A stretch of 64,000 nt of DNA. Source: Cinclus cinclus (lineage: Eukaryota; Chordata; Aves; Passeriformes; Cinclidae). The stretch lies in the NCBI RefSeq assembly GCF_963662255.1, contig NC_085055.1, forward strand, positions 21,756,204-21,820,203. The letters are read 5' to 3'. Of the stretch, positions 24,801-34,521 are shown piece after piece. The notes under the pieces were generated by a model, which was not told where the DNA came from, ran no database searches, and saw only the letters and a list, made by a program, of their open reading frames with translations. Each line of letters begins with the position of its first letter. Position 1 is the stretch's first letter. The position numbers and the translations under genes were made by a program.

Positions 24801-27800
24801 AGTTGCTTATCCAGCACAGTGTTTCCTAATCAATGACCTCTAGAACACCAGTGGCCAGTAAAACACAGAACATAGCCACAAGAACCACCACATGCATTCT
24901 CACACAGGAAAACAAACAGGAACACTGACCCAGTGAATATGTGAAGTCATAAACCAATAAATGAGATACCTGACCTAATTTCTGTTTAGGCTATAGGTGA
25001 AAACTATATGGGTAGTGCTGCACAGAACAGATTTCTGTCTTACAAGAGCTCTGTTACTGCAATGATGTTGAGATGCATTGCCAGGAGAGATCATGGAACT
25101 CTTCTGTTTGCTCAGAGTGCCCTTAACCTTGGCACAGCCCTCTCTGAAGTTCCAAAGCCCAGCAGCAGATTGAAACTCAGCCTTACAGTTTTACACAAGT
25201 CCTGGCATTCCATGGCAGGTTTTTCCAGCTTCACATTGGGTCTCCAATAGCTTTTTTGTTGATGCTTTTAGACAGGAAGAGGGACATGTCAAATGCAGGA
25301 GCTCTTGGAATCATTTTGCTCCATCTTGTGGTTCTCTCTAAGAAGAAAATCCTTCTGACGTTTCCCTGAAAAAGCTGGCAGCAGACCCTGCAGTGGGCGG
25401 CCACACAAATTGTGTCACACAGCACTCCAGTCCAAGGAGAACAGGGGCAATGGGAAAAAACAGCCAAAACCCACAGAGCAAAGGGTCTTCATGAGGACTG
25501 AATTCTCCACTTCCCTGCTCAGCTCCCCCCTCAGAGAAAGGTTTCCATCCTTAAGGATCAGGTAAAGTAGAAACTGGGCATTCAGGGACACAGGAGCTTT
25601 GATATTGAGTGGCTGCTGCTGCACCTGGTCATTGAGAAAGGAAAAAACCCTTTTCCATGGGGATGGTGACCCTACTCTCTGATTTCTCCAGAGTTGTTCA
25701 AAAGGAAACTGTGAGCCCAGTTTTCAGAGAGGCACAACATGAACCACTAGGAGCTGACACAGCATCAGCTGGTACAGCTCACCAGAGCCTTCAAAACAGG
25801 GTCACTTTAATGGAATGTGGGGAGGGTGTGGGTGGTGCCCATTTATTTGTAAGTGAGCAGCAGAGAGCAGGGAAAGGCTAAAACCAATGCTCTGATCATA
25901 TGCAGAACGACTCTGACAGACCAGCTAGGCCAAACAGTCCTCCTCAGTGTAGAAATTTCCCCTAATAGCCAATCTAAACCTCCCCAGGTGCAACTTTTTA
26001 TTTGTTCCCTAGGAGCAGAGCCAGACCTTTTAAGCTGATAACAGAGCTGACTCTAGAGAATTGTGATGCTTCTATTAGGAATTCGGGTCAGATTTGCTGC
26101 ACACACAATCAACACCTTCCTTTCCATTTCACTGCTCTTTATGGAGTCATTATCAGTCAATTACACCTTGGAGATGGCTCTCAGGAGAACTGAAAACATG
26201 TCCTGTTAAAGCACTGAAGAGACTGAAAAAATCGTTCTTAAAATATATGTTCAACAGTATGTTTCCTTAAAATCTGCAGCCGTTTAGCAAACCTGCAAAC
26301 TAAAAGCCCAGGACTCAGAAAATATTACGGATACATGCAGTATCTGACAGCATCTGGACTGAGATGTTTGGAACAGTTTTCTTCTGACTCCACAGAACTC
26401 TCCCCAGGCACTAAGGATGGGAGGTACCCACTGAAGCACTGCCAGGTTCAGAAGGTTTATTATTTCTGTGACTTCCCAAATCTCACAGTTAACATAAATC
26501 TCTTATTTTCAACCTGAGAGCACTTCCAAAGAAACCTGTTGCAAATACAATCCAGTGCTCTGTTGCCTGTTTGTACCAGGAAGGAAATACAGTACATACA
26601 ATCAGGCACTGCTCTAGAGTTCTTGGGTCTCTAGAGATTTAATTCTTCCAGAGTAACCCATTTTAGACTTGAAATTTCAGCCAGCATAAGACATCTTCAA
26701 GATCTTGCATCAAGAAACAGTAAACGCAGAAAAAGAACTTTTCTATCTCTTAACTTTCACGAATATAAGCTACTGAGAGATTTATGTCAGGAGCCAATAC
26801 TATTATACATCTAGAATCACCAACAGATATATGCACTAATAAAATTGATGCTCTTTTTTATAGCTGGGGTTTTTTTTTTAAAGCTTTAGCCAAACTAACT
26901 CTGGCAGAGTAGACAGTAAATCTGAAAAAGCAAAAAGTCAAACATGCAGAGATCTAAATGAGGACAAAAAAACCCCAATCTGTCTCATCTGGATGTTCAC
27001 AGCCAACTTCCCTTCCTTCTTCAAAAGGAAAGAAAACCAGTGCAATTTCACTACCTCTCCCAAAATGCAGTGATATATCTGGGCTCCAACAGGTAGAAAC
27101 TCCTCACAATCTCAAGATTTTTTCACAGAAGAAAATGATATATCTTTAAATTAAGACTTAAACATATGTACGCACATCCACAGAAAAAGATGAAAGACAA
27201 AAACTGAGAAAGGAAAAAAATGGAAAGAATTATAAGTTTGGTAAGGAAAATAAACCCACCAGCAAGGCACTGACTGCCAAACACAAACTGTCATGACTAG
27301 AAGTAACTAAAGGGAAGAGAGAGGAGAAGAGGGAAAGTAAAGAAACAAGATTGTGTTCACAACTTTGTAATAACACATACAAGATCTCATCCAAGGTGAG
27401 CAGTCAGGAGAGAGTCACTGAAAACCATTTCCATGTCCACATTCACCCAGGGCCTCGCAGTGCCCAAATCCATGCCAGCAACACACACCATCAGGAGGGA
27501 GAAACTTCACACTGAGCTGAACCTCAGACTCCAATCCTGTCCCAAGGTAGGACTTGCTCTTTTTTCTGCAAAAAGAGGCAGCAGAACTACCTACAACCAG
27601 GAGCTTTTTTTATTTTTCAAAATAAATTTTGCTGAAAATCTCTACAGGGCTAAGAGCTTCTGAAGAGCTACAATTAACTGTCAGTCTTTAGAGAAACACT
27701 AGGCAAAGGTTTTAAGTCAGGCTTCATCCTGGGGTTTGTGTTAAAGGAAAATAACAAACCTGGATATGCAGCAGAGGGGAATCCACAGACACCAAAATGT

Positions 27801-29655
27801 CTGCCTTACTGCACTGCTGCAACTCAGGTTTCCAGAAAGCACTGAGCAGTCAGCCACTGCGAGTTACATTCATTTTTTCCAATATTGTGTTTTATTTGGC
27901 ATGAGAAAGTGCTTGCAAAGGCAGATCACAGACAAAACGTTATCTCTGTTCATGACTAGCGTTACCCTGGGAAACCAGGCAGAAAAGATTCACATCATGT
28001 CTGCCTGTGGCATTAAGTCAAAATCTTTCTGAAGTAATTTAATATCATTTTTCCTAAAGATTTCATTTATAGAAGACACTCCAGTAAGATCTCTGTGTTC
28101 CTCAACAACAAAGGATCACGAATGCTTTTTTGAAACTTAGGGGATAGATACAAGAGGACAGAAGCAGTGCCAAAACTTTTTGTGGTTGTTTTTCAGGTCA
28201 CTGCCTCTGGATTACAACAGGAAAATGCAGATTTCTAGGGCACACACTGTCAGCACAAACTTTACCCACACAGCCCTGGTGAGCCCTTGCTCACCCCCTC
28301 TGGCTGTCAGTGGCAGCAGCCTGAGCTGAGTGGGGAGCCCTGGCTGCCCAACCACATGTGTGACAGCTCAGCTTAGAGACCTGTGCTCTGCAGAGCAGCC
28401 TGACAACAGGCACGGTGTTGGCAGGAAATGTGTGTCTATAAATATTCTCTTTCACACAGGCTAAAGTGTTCCACTAAATGATGACAGAAACAATTCCCTG
28501 ACTCTGGACAGCCTGGGGAGCACTGTAAGTGACCTTCCCTGGAGCAGAAGGCCAGCTGTTACAGCCCAGCTCCCTCCATCCCCACCAACATTTCCTTTCT
28601 CCACATTTCCTTGCTGTAAATAAAAGCTGGGGCATTAAAGCCCAAAAGCACCTAGGTGAACAAACAAATATTTCATGTTGACAAAAGGCACCTTCGGACA
28701 CCTCTCAAACTCATCAGGGAGCAGATGAGCCATCCCAGAAGAACTGGGATTCCCAGAAGGCCCCAGCCCACTGCAGCAGGTCTCTGGCCCCTGTGGTGAG
28801 GATCACTCCTTGCCACCCCCTGCAGTCACATCCCACACTGATTTTTAAACAAACAAGTATGTGTCTTTCGTTACTAAATTCGAGTTTAGATCCTTCTACT
28901 AACCACTCTGCTTCCATTAAGGACTTCACAGAATTACAGAATTGTTCGAGTTGGAAGAGACCTTAAAGCTCATCTCATTCCACCTCCTGCCATGGACAGG
29001 GGCACGTTCCACTAGCCCAGCTTGCTCCAAGCCCCATCCAACCTGGCCCTGGACAGCTCCAAGGATGAGGCAGTCACAACCAGAAGGTATCTGCCCTGAC
29101 AAACACCTCTAAATACCTTCGACGTAACAGAGCTCTGCAACAGAGATTTCCATACCTGTATTCTGTTCCATCTGGAAATTTTAACAGGGAAAAGCATCAA
29201 AATAACTAGCCACTTGACCAGAGTTCCCAGCCTCCCCCTGAACAAGGTCCTGGAGCCACGGAATCCCAGAGGTGTCACCCGCACACCACCCTCCCCCCGG
29301 TGTCCCAGCGGGAGGCTTGCAGGCAGGACCCCCTTCCCACAGCCTCCTCAAAGCCGGCAGTGCCCCGTACCCGCCCGCTGACCCTCACCCTCGCCCCGGG
29401 GAGCTTTGTACGGATACACAGAGGACCCCGCAGCCGGCGGGGGGAGGAGAGGGCGAAACAGCGGCCGCCCCGGGCGCCGAGAGGGAGGCCCGCGGCCTGG
29501 CCTGGCTCGCCCCGCGGCCGCCACGGCCCCGCCCGGCCCGCGGGCCCTCCCGAGCTTTGGGAAGCGATCCCGCCAGGAAGGCAGCGCGAGGGGCCCAGGC
29601 AGCGCCACTCACGCTTGTACTCGGCCATGAGCCGCTTCAGCGCCGTCCCCGCCAT
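12726..29655 (-). CDS. UBE2G2: UBE2G2, ubiquitin-conjugating enzyme E2 G2 (complete, six coding exons)
   Basis: UBE2G2 is the E2 that works with ER-associated degradation ligases such as gp78/AMFR and HRD1, accepting ubiquitin from E1 on its catalytic cysteine and building K48 chains at the ER surface. Minus-strand exons at 29,655-29,613, 23,929-23,894, 23,807-23,762, 18,534-18,416, 14,810-14,670 and 12,838-12,726 join into 498 nt, that is 165 codons plus TAA, the usual length. All introns are GT/AG and each split codon rebuilds the expected residue (Gln15, Gly27, Met42, Ile82, Glu129). The UBC fold shows the HPN motif (residues 79-81), catalytic Cys89 in [13 protein letters not shown] and the acidic insert after it that marks the G2/R1 class. 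Against my memory of the human protein I see only Phe51 to Tyr and Asp146 to Glu. The start ATG lies in a CpG island. The gene looks functional, unlike its SUMO3 neighbour. Confidence 0.97.
14670..14810 (-). CDS. UBE2G2: UBE2G2 coding exon 5 (catalytic cysteine)
   Basis: The exon is 141 nt, bounded by TGTGCAG and GGTGAGC. It encodes [20 protein letters not shown] and continues to SVVSMLA. It carries catalytic Cys89 and the acidic loop. Confidence 0.97.
16105..16556 (+). mobile_element. CR1 element, about 450 bp, in UBE2G2 intron 4
   Basis: This is one of the longer CR1 copies here. It starts around AGCTGTTGGAACAAGTCCAA and AGGAGGCCACAGAAAGCTGC, passes CTCAGCCTGGAGAAGACTTC and GTGTCCAAAGCCAGGCTGGA, and ends near TTCCAACAATCC and CTGTGATC. 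It is inserted antisense to UBE2G2. Confidence 0.92.
17740..17800 (-). mobile_element. CR1 3'-end fragment in UBE2G2 intron 4
   Basis: ATCACAGATTCATTTAGGCT and GGAAAAGATCTCTAACTCAA form the reversed terminal part of a CR1 element. Confidence 0.65.
17975..18120 (+). mobile_element. CR1 (second subfamily) fragment in UBE2G2 intron 4
   Basis: It carries TGCTCTCAGGCACATGGTGG, TCTTGGGGCACCCTGCATAG, GGGCCAGGGGTTGAACACCA and TCCTGATGGGTCCCTCCAAA, ending in ATTCTATAATTCT. This tail type differs from the commoner copies. Confidence 0.85.
18416..18534 (-). CDS. UBE2G2: UBE2G2 coding exon 4 (UBC core, HPN motif)
   Basis: The exon is 119 nt, bounded by TTCCTAG and GTGAGTC. It encodes residues 43-81, starting [20 protein letters not shown] and ending TCEMFHPN. 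Confidence 0.97.
20240..20716 (+). mobile_element. CR1 element, about 470 bp, in UBE2G2 intron 3
   Basis: It runs through GGCTCCTCTTCTACAGCTCC, CAGGTGGGAGTCAGGCTCTG, AAATTTCTTCCCTGAAGAAA and GGATTCTGATGGTCTTAGAG, and ends CCAACCTTAACGATGCTGTG plus ATTCTAAT. It lies antisense to the gene. Confidence 0.92.
23762..23807 (-). CDS. UBE2G2: UBE2G2 coding exon 3
   Basis: A 46-nt exon too short for ordinary ORF calling. The acceptor TTTCATAG precedes GT, then [14 protein letters not shown] and AT, and the donor is GTGAGT. The phases join exon 2 (Gly27) and exon 4 (Met42) exactly. Confidence 0.96.
23894..23929 (-). CDS. UBE2G2: UBE2G2 coding exon 2 (36-nt microexon)
   Basis: The acceptor TTTTTGCAG precedes AG, then [11 protein letters not shown] and G, and the donor is GTGAGG. 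It supplies residues 15-27. The gap to exon 3 is only 86 bases, unlike the multi-kilobase introns around it. Confidence 0.96.
24108..24175 (-). mobile_element. CR1 3'-end fragment in UBE2G2 intron 1
   Basis: AATCACTGAATTGTTTAGGT, TGGGAAAGACCTCTAGGATC and ATCAAGTCC form the reversed CR1 terminus. Confidence 0.75.
24176..28925 (-). other. UBE2G2 intron 1, no other gene seen
   Basis: About 4.7 kb of AT-richer intronic DNA without recognisable exons, RNA genes or large repeats. Short open frames on both strands have no domain signature. Confidence 0.5.
28926..29085 (-). mobile_element. CR1 fragment with 3' end in UBE2G2 intron 1
   Basis: It starts CACAGAATTACAGAATTGTT and has GAGACCTTAAAGCTCATCTC, CCTGCCATGGACAGGGGCAC and CCAACCTGGCCCTGGACAG, the reversed CR1 tail. 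Confidence 0.92.
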
Positions 29656-29900
29656 GGCGCGGCCCCGCCGCCGCTTCCGGGTGCGCGGCCAGAGCGGCCG
29701 CGGGCAGGGCGGGGCCGAGGGCGGCGCTCTATCCCGCCGGCGTCTCCTCTATGGTAGCGCCCGCTCCTCCCGCCGGCGCCGAGCCAGGCACCAACGGACA
29801 GGGAATTCCCGACGGGAACGCGGCGGGAGGACACGGGAGAACACGCAAAATGCCCCACGGAGCGCGGGTAGCGCGAGTTTGTAGCGGTGCAGGGAATCCC
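29270..29900 (-). promoter_or_regulatory. UBE2G2: CpG island and promoter of UBE2G2
   Basis: This region is dense in CpG and surrounds the UBE2G2 start codon at 29,655. On the minus strand, just upstream of the ATG, ACCCGGAAGCGG contains an ETS-type CCGGAAG core, common in TATA-less housekeeping promoters. The ATG is in a strong context (CGCGCCATGGC). Confidence 0.7.
29613..29655 (-). CDS. UBE2G2: UBE2G2 coding exon 1 (start)
   Basis: This 43-nt exon encodes [14 protein letters not shown] plus the first base of Gln15, then donor [20 protein letters not shown] is the invariant N-terminus I know for UBE2G2, which fixes the start. Confidence 0.97.
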
Positions 29901-30274
29901 TTCGGATTCCCCTGGAGCAGCCCCCGCGCGGTCTTTCCTGCCGGGATGGGCCCGAGTCCCAGACTGGATTTGCGGTGGGCAACAGCGAAGGGCGGCACGT
30001 GAATGTGGAAATCCGGGAACACGCAACGGGATCCGCGGGATATCCCACCCCAGCTCACCAGCAGCATGGAAAAGGGGACAGGGGCATTTCCAGCGAGATT
30101 TCAGCGAGCAAGGAGCGTGTCTAAGGTGAACAAACGGAAAGAGAAAAGGCTGATTATGATTCCATGGAGCAGCAGGACAGCCCGAGTTAAAATTCCTCTG
30201 GAACAGGCTTCGTGGAGCCCAAACCACCACACAAATAATAAAACCTCACCAAGGTTGGAGAGGCAGGAAAGCAG

Positions 30275-30280
30275 TTTATT
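30275..30280 (-). terminator. Candidate SUMO3 poly(A) signal
   Basis: The minus strand reads GGTAATAAACTGC, an AATAAA hexamer about 960 bases past the last SUMO3-like stop codon and just before the UBE2G2 promoter. It would give SUMO3 a 3' UTR of about 1 kb. Confidence 0.55.
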
Positions 30281-30289
30281 ACCATTTTG

Positions 30290-31236
30290 AAGACACCTAA
30301 ATGTCTCTCCTCACTTACTAGCTCTTCTGCACAATCTGTGGCATTTAAAGGCATTTCCCCCCTCATTTACCAAGTTTATCTACCAAAAAGATTAAAAACA
30401 AACCCGAGGCCACAGACTTCCAGAGCCCACAGAGAAAGAGTCAAAGTTAAGGGAGCAGGGCAAAGGGACAGATGCTGCCCAGCCCTCAGAAAACACCTGG
30501 GAATTTCAGTGATGGGATTTTTATAAGCTTGCACAACAAAAACAAAACAAAAACTAACCCACAGCTACTCTATCACAAGCATTTAGTTTTTGGACCAGCT
30601 GCCCTGCTACCTTGAGTTCTGCAACAGTGCAGGACAAAGAAAACCAAAACAATTTCTGCATTAAAAAGTGTATTTTGGCCAACTTTATCAAAACATGAAA
30701 AAACATGTAAACCTGAAGTATTGAAACCCTATCCTAAGCATTGTATTGTGTTCTAGCCCCAGTCAGGGCTCAAGGGACTGACTGAATTTCTAACATGAGC
30801 TGAAAACTTAAAATCTGTATCTCTGTTCCTTCTCTTGGGCACATCCTAAAAGGAAACTTTTACACTCACACTTGGCATAAAAATACATGAAACTATTTAT
30901 ATAATTTGAGTTAAAACAGAGGGCAAGACCAACCAGAGCCAGGAATGAACACTTACTGTCCTGACACATGGATAAATGCTTAGGCCATAAGTTTAAAGAA
31001 AGAAAAAAAGAAGATAATACAAGCAATACATTAAAAAAATAAAAAGGCTAACAAAAGTGAGACAACACACACAACTTAATCTGAGCTTCAAATGGTTATA
31101 TCCAGACACAGCTCAATCCCGGCAGATATTATTTTGACTCTTGCACCCAGAATGTGAAAGACAACAAGCAACTTTGGGAAACACCCTCTGAAGTTTTAAA
31201 GAACCCTGTGTGACTGGCATGTTCATTTCTTCCCTA
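30290..31236 (-). other. Likely SUMO3 3' UTR
   Basis: AT-rich sequence between the exon 4 stop and the AATAAA, with no other exon seen. Its presence argues that this leftmost copy is the original, full-length SUMO3 locus and not a stray fragment. Confidence 0.45.
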
Positions 31237-31380
31237 CTAAAACAGCAAATCGAGGGACAGACAAGAGAGTGAGATGTGATGAGGATCTTCAAACTGTTCC
31301 CCAAAAGATGCTTTGTCTTGGCACCCTCCACCTATCTGCTGCTGATACACTTCGATTGTGTCTTTGTGTTCCATCTCCAC
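31237..31380 (-). CDS. SUMO3: SUMO3-like exon 4 with di-glycine and long tail
   Basis: The acceptor CCCACAG precedes a 47-codon frame: VEMEHKDTIEVYQQQIGG, then a 29-residue tail ending LSLDLLF and TAG. The usual residues are LEMEDEDTIDVFQQQTGG, so the acidic EDED patch has become EHKD. This exon occurs only once in the window, because the tandem array starts inside the intron to its right. Confidence 0.7.
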   Translation of the reverse strand: MEMEHKDTIEVYQQQIGGGCQDKASFGEQFEDPHHISLSCLSLDLLF

Positions 31381-31690
31381 CTGTGGGAGTAACACAGGAA
31401 TAATATTAACATTTTAAAAATATGGAAATAAGTAATATAGAAACCTTGAAAAACATGTGACAAAAGCACTTGGCTCTCTGCTCCTAATCAGCAACAGGGC
31501 ACTTCAGGAATAACTTCCATTAACTAAGACGTGAAACACTTTCCATCAGTCACCACCCTGGACAAATTTGTTGGAACACGCTAAACTCACAGCAATTATT
31601 TCAGGATCAGTTTGATTTCAAGCCCCTTTGATCATCACTCAGACATCCAAATATCTGTGTAGCAATTTGCAGGGAGAGTGTTTTTCATAC

Positions 31691-31762
31691 CTGTGCAGGT
31701 GTGTCTGCTTCTTTAATAGGCTGTCCATCAAACAGGAACGTAATGTGCCTCGGTGACAAGCC
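31691..31762 (-). CDS. SUMO3: SUMO3-like exon 3
   Basis: Exactly 72 nt, with acceptor ACTTGCAG and donor GTATG. The frame reads GLSPRHITFLFDGQPI then KEADTPAQ. Human SUMO3 has [20 protein letters not shown] in this position. Residues of the beta strand that binds SUMO-interacting motifs (IRFRF) have become ITFLF, so classic partner binding is likely altered. Confidence 0.75.
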
Positions 31763-31910
31763 CTGCAAGTTCAAAGTCACGTATGAGAAACTGCACTTGT
31801 GTTTCTGAATCCAAACTAAGTATTCATGGATTGACTGTCTAAACACATGTTAGCAAAATGAACACTCAAAAAGACCAGGGGGATGACAGAAGATGACAGA
31901 TTTTGATTAC

Positions 31911-32120
31911 AGCCTCTTCCATGTCAGGGAGGTGAGGCCCTGGCACAGGTTGCCCAGAGAAGCTGTGGCTGTCCCTGGATCCCTGCAAGTGTCCAAAGCC
32001 AGGCTGGACAGGGCTTGAAGCAAGCTGGGATAGTAGAAGGTGTCCCTGCCCATGGCAGGGGGTGGAGTGAGATGGGCTTTAAATTCCCTTCTTACCCCAA
32101 AGCATCCTGTGATTCTCTGA
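31911..32120 (+). mobile_element. CR1 fragment with 3' end (unit A)
   Basis: Carries GCACAGGTTGCCCAGAGAAG, AAAGCCAGGCTGGACAGGGC and GGTGTCCCTGCCCATGGCAG, and ends CATCCTGTGATTCTCTGA. It lies in SUMO3 intron 2, antisense. Confidence 0.93.
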
Positions 32121-32989
32121 TTAAGATGTAACCACCAGGACACTGAGCACATTTGTCTTGCTGTCTACACTGAGGAAGGCCAAATGCTAGCAATTTTACG
32201 TTGCCCTTAAAACCTGAGTTACCACACTGCTACTGAATCCTCTTCTGACCATGTTTAAGCGTGCGAGGAAGTCTTTATTCACTGCATCAGGGATTGAGGG
32301 CCTTGCTTTGCCCTCTTAAAATCCTTCAAAATGCACGTGCATTCACACTTCTGTCACGCACAGGAATGCTAAAAATTCCCTGTACCTCTCCAAAAACCCA
32401 GAGAGGTGTCAGGGTGCAGCAGGCACAGAGCAGGGCAGAGAGTCAACTTTGAATAAGCAAAGAAAGGATCCTGCAAGTAACAGACAAGGGCCAACAAAAT
32501 CCAACTCCCTTTCCAAAGCCACTCGCATGCCCACCCTCTGCTCTGTGTAAAGCAGAGCCATTGGGAGCTCCAGGCTCAGGAACTGAGCTGTGGGGATTCA
32601 TCCTTCTCCAGCTCAGGATGGCAATGAGGAACAGCCTGGGAACACCTGTGGAACACAGCGGTCACAGCTGTGCAACAGGCAGCAGGAGACACTGGAAGGG
32701 AGGAGGAAACCATCCACGAGGAAGCTGCGGCATAGAAGAATTTATTTGGCGCCATTATCCAAAGAGAAAATGCCCTCAAAGTTGAGGAAGTTTCTGAAGA
32801 TGACAGCACTGAGGGTTGGCGAATTGTCTCAGAGTGAGGATCGGAACCGGAGGAAGTTTTGTAACTATCACGGGACGTTAGGGAGCACCTGAAAAGGAAG
32901 ACACAGCCTTTACTCAGCCATGAGAAGAACTCCACACCGAGGAGCTGCCAGCATCCCAGCTCCTCACTCTCGCACACACCCGGACACCC

Positions 32990-33480
32990 TCACGCTGCCC
33001 ACAAGCACGTTCCACGATCCGGCCGCAGAAGCAAGCGAAGGTTCCACCGGCACGGGGACGCTTCCTCGGGGTGGCCGAGGTCCCTCAGGTCCCGGTGGGA
33101 GCCCCGCCACGGGCCGTGCCCGCGCCTACCTGTCGGCCGCAGTACGCCTTCATGAGCTTGCTCAGCGGAGCGTGCCGCTTTATTCTTTATCCAGCCGTGC
33201 CCCGAGATGCGGAGGGACAGCCGCTCCTCCCTCCCTCCGTCCGTCCGTCCCGCCCTCTCCTCTCCCCGCCTCACCCGGGGCTTCTCCTCCGACATGGCGG
33301 AGGGGGAGCGGGGGGCTCGCCTTGGGGGCGTGGCCAGCGGCAGGGGGCGGGGCCGCGGGCGGGGCCGCGCGCAGGAGCGTCCCCGCTGAGCCGCAAGGGG
33401 GCGCTGTGCTCCGGCGCCGGGCCGGCCTGAGGGGAGCGGCCGGGACAGCCCGGAACAGCCTCTGGATACCCCCTGGACAC
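32990..33480 (-). promoter_or_regulatory. CpG island of the SUMO3-like locus (unit A)
   Basis: A CpG-dense block spans the start codon at 33,295 and the exon 2 remnant. It includes GC boxes (GGGGGCGGGGCC-type at about 33,340-33,370) upstream of the ATG. The island has kept its CpGs, so the promoter may still be unmethylated in the germ line although the reading frame is broken. Confidence 0.6.
33130..33186 (-). pseudogene. SUMO3: SUMO3-like exon 2, 3' half
   Basis: Nineteen codons RIKRHAPLSKLMKAYCGRQ match SUMO3 KIKRHTPLSKLMKAYCERQ, ending in the expected phase-0 donor GTAGG. A TAA lies immediately upstream in this frame. Just 5', in the other frame, LSLRISGHG resembles INLKVAGQDG, so a frameshifting deletion between the two halves is the simplest reading. 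Confidence 0.65.
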
Positions 33481-33485
33481 CCCCG

Positions 33486-33985
33486 GAATCACAGAATCAC
33501 AGGGTAACCAGCTTGGAAGAGACCTCCGACATCAAGTCCAACCCATGCCCTGACACCTCAGCTAGAGCATGCCACCAAGTGCCACATCCAGTCTTTTTTT
33601 AAAACACATCCAGGGATGGTGATTCCGCCACCTCCCCCCCAGCTAAACTATTCCAATCCTTCATTATTCTTTCCGTGAAAAAACTTCTTCCTGATATCCA
33701 GCCTATATCTCCCCTGGTGCAGCTTGAGACTGTGTGCTCTGGTTCTGTCAGTGCAGCCTGCTGAATGAGACCACCACACCTGACTAGAGCCACCTTTCAG
33801 GGAGCTGTACAGAGTGATAAGACTCTCCCCTGAGTCCCCTTTTCTCCAGGCTGAGCAGTCGTTCAGTCGTTCCTCACAGGATTTGTGTTCCAAGCCCCTC
33901 ACCAGCCTTGTTGCCTCCTCTGGATGCACTCAAGCGTCTCAATGTCCTTCCTAAACTGAGGGGCCCAGAATAGCTCCTGCACGTG
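33486..33985 (-). mobile_element. CR1 element, about 500 bp (unit A)
   Basis: It begins CACAGAATCACAGGGTAACC and GCTTGGAAGAGACCTCCGAC, then has CTGATATCCAGCCTATATCT, GGTTCTGTCAGTGCAGCCTG and CTTTTCTCCAGGCTGAGCAG. This reversed CR1 is of a different subfamily from the short tails elsewhere. It sits just upstream of the SUMO3-like start. Confidence 0.9.
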
Positions 33986-34521
33986 GGGAAACAGGGAACA
34001 AGAAGCCTTCCATCAAAGCACAGCCTTCCCACTGTCTCCAGTCCAGCCCAGCCCAGTCCAGACTGCTGCTGGGCTGTTTGGATCCCCGTAAGGGGAGGAG
34101 AGGCAAGTTTACCTTGATCCACAATTGAGGAAAGAATTAGATCCTAAACATACCCAAAAGCAACATTAAAACACAAACGAGGTTAAATGTTTGGATCCAA
34201 AGCGATATTTCAACCTTTACTTTTTCATAAAAGAAAAAAGAAAGAAGATAGTAAAGTAGGGAAAGGCCAAGATTAATTCCGTGAAGCACAGGGAAGGGGT
34301 TACCGCCACCATGGGTCCAGCAGTGGCTCCCAGAGTGCGATGGGTCTTTCCCTGCTGAATTCCACCCTTTGAGGGATAGACTGTGAGGGAGGTAGCTGGA
34401 CCAGCACGGTGGGAAGACAGCAACAGACAGCAAAGATTCCAACACTTTGTAGATTTAGCAGCTGCAGCTTCTGGGGCAGTTGCTTCTAGAGGGTTTTGGG
34501 AATGGCAATGTCATGTCCACC
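33986..34521. other. S-block DNA of unknown nature (unit A)
   Basis: About 535 bases between the CR1 element and the R block. It has an A/G-rich stretch around 34,227-34,265 and a GCCACCATGGG start-like context at about 34,305, but no recognisable protein or repeat family. An LTR remnant is possible but I see no convincing ends. Confidence 0.3.

Larger units (their letters stand above)
31237..33295 (-). pseudogene. SUMO3: SUMO3 at its syntenic site, strongly diverged and frame-broken
   Basis: SUMO3 is a ubiquitin-like modifier attached to lysines through a C-terminal di-glycine exposed by SENP proteases. On the minus strand: ATG at 33,295 (MSEEKPR), exon 2 ending at 33,130 (RIKRHAPLSKLMKAYCGRQ, donor GTAGG), exon 3 at 31,762-31,691 (24 codons, starts GLSPRHITFLFDG) and exon 4 at 31,380-31,237 (EMEHKDTIEVYQQQIGG). 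Splice sites and phase-0 junctions match SUMO3, and so does the position beside UBE2G2. The oddities: SUMO2/3 is normally almost invariant, yet exons 3 and 4 each carry about six substitutions. The start region and the KRH part of exon 2 are in different frames (88 nt separate them where 72 are expected), with no room for intron 1. After the di-glycine the tail is 29 residues, where human has about 11. It is either a decaying gene or one re-purposed from another start. An intact SUMO3 may exist elsewhere. Confidence 0.75.

Noticed and set aside
29637..30230. 197-codon minus-strand frame upstream of and overlapping the UBE2G2 start
   Set aside because: It lies in the CpG island in another frame from MAGTALKRL and has no homology signal; a shadow of the promoter.
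31237..33295. Processed (retro) SUMO pseudogene
   Set aside because: Exons 2, 3 and 4 are separated by introns with GT/AG sites at the SUMO3 positions and the locus is syntenic, so it is not a retrocopy.
33986..34521. LTR or endogenous retrovirus remnant
   Set aside because: The A/G-rich stretch suggested a polypurine tract, but I found no paired LTR ends, primer-binding site or target-site duplication.
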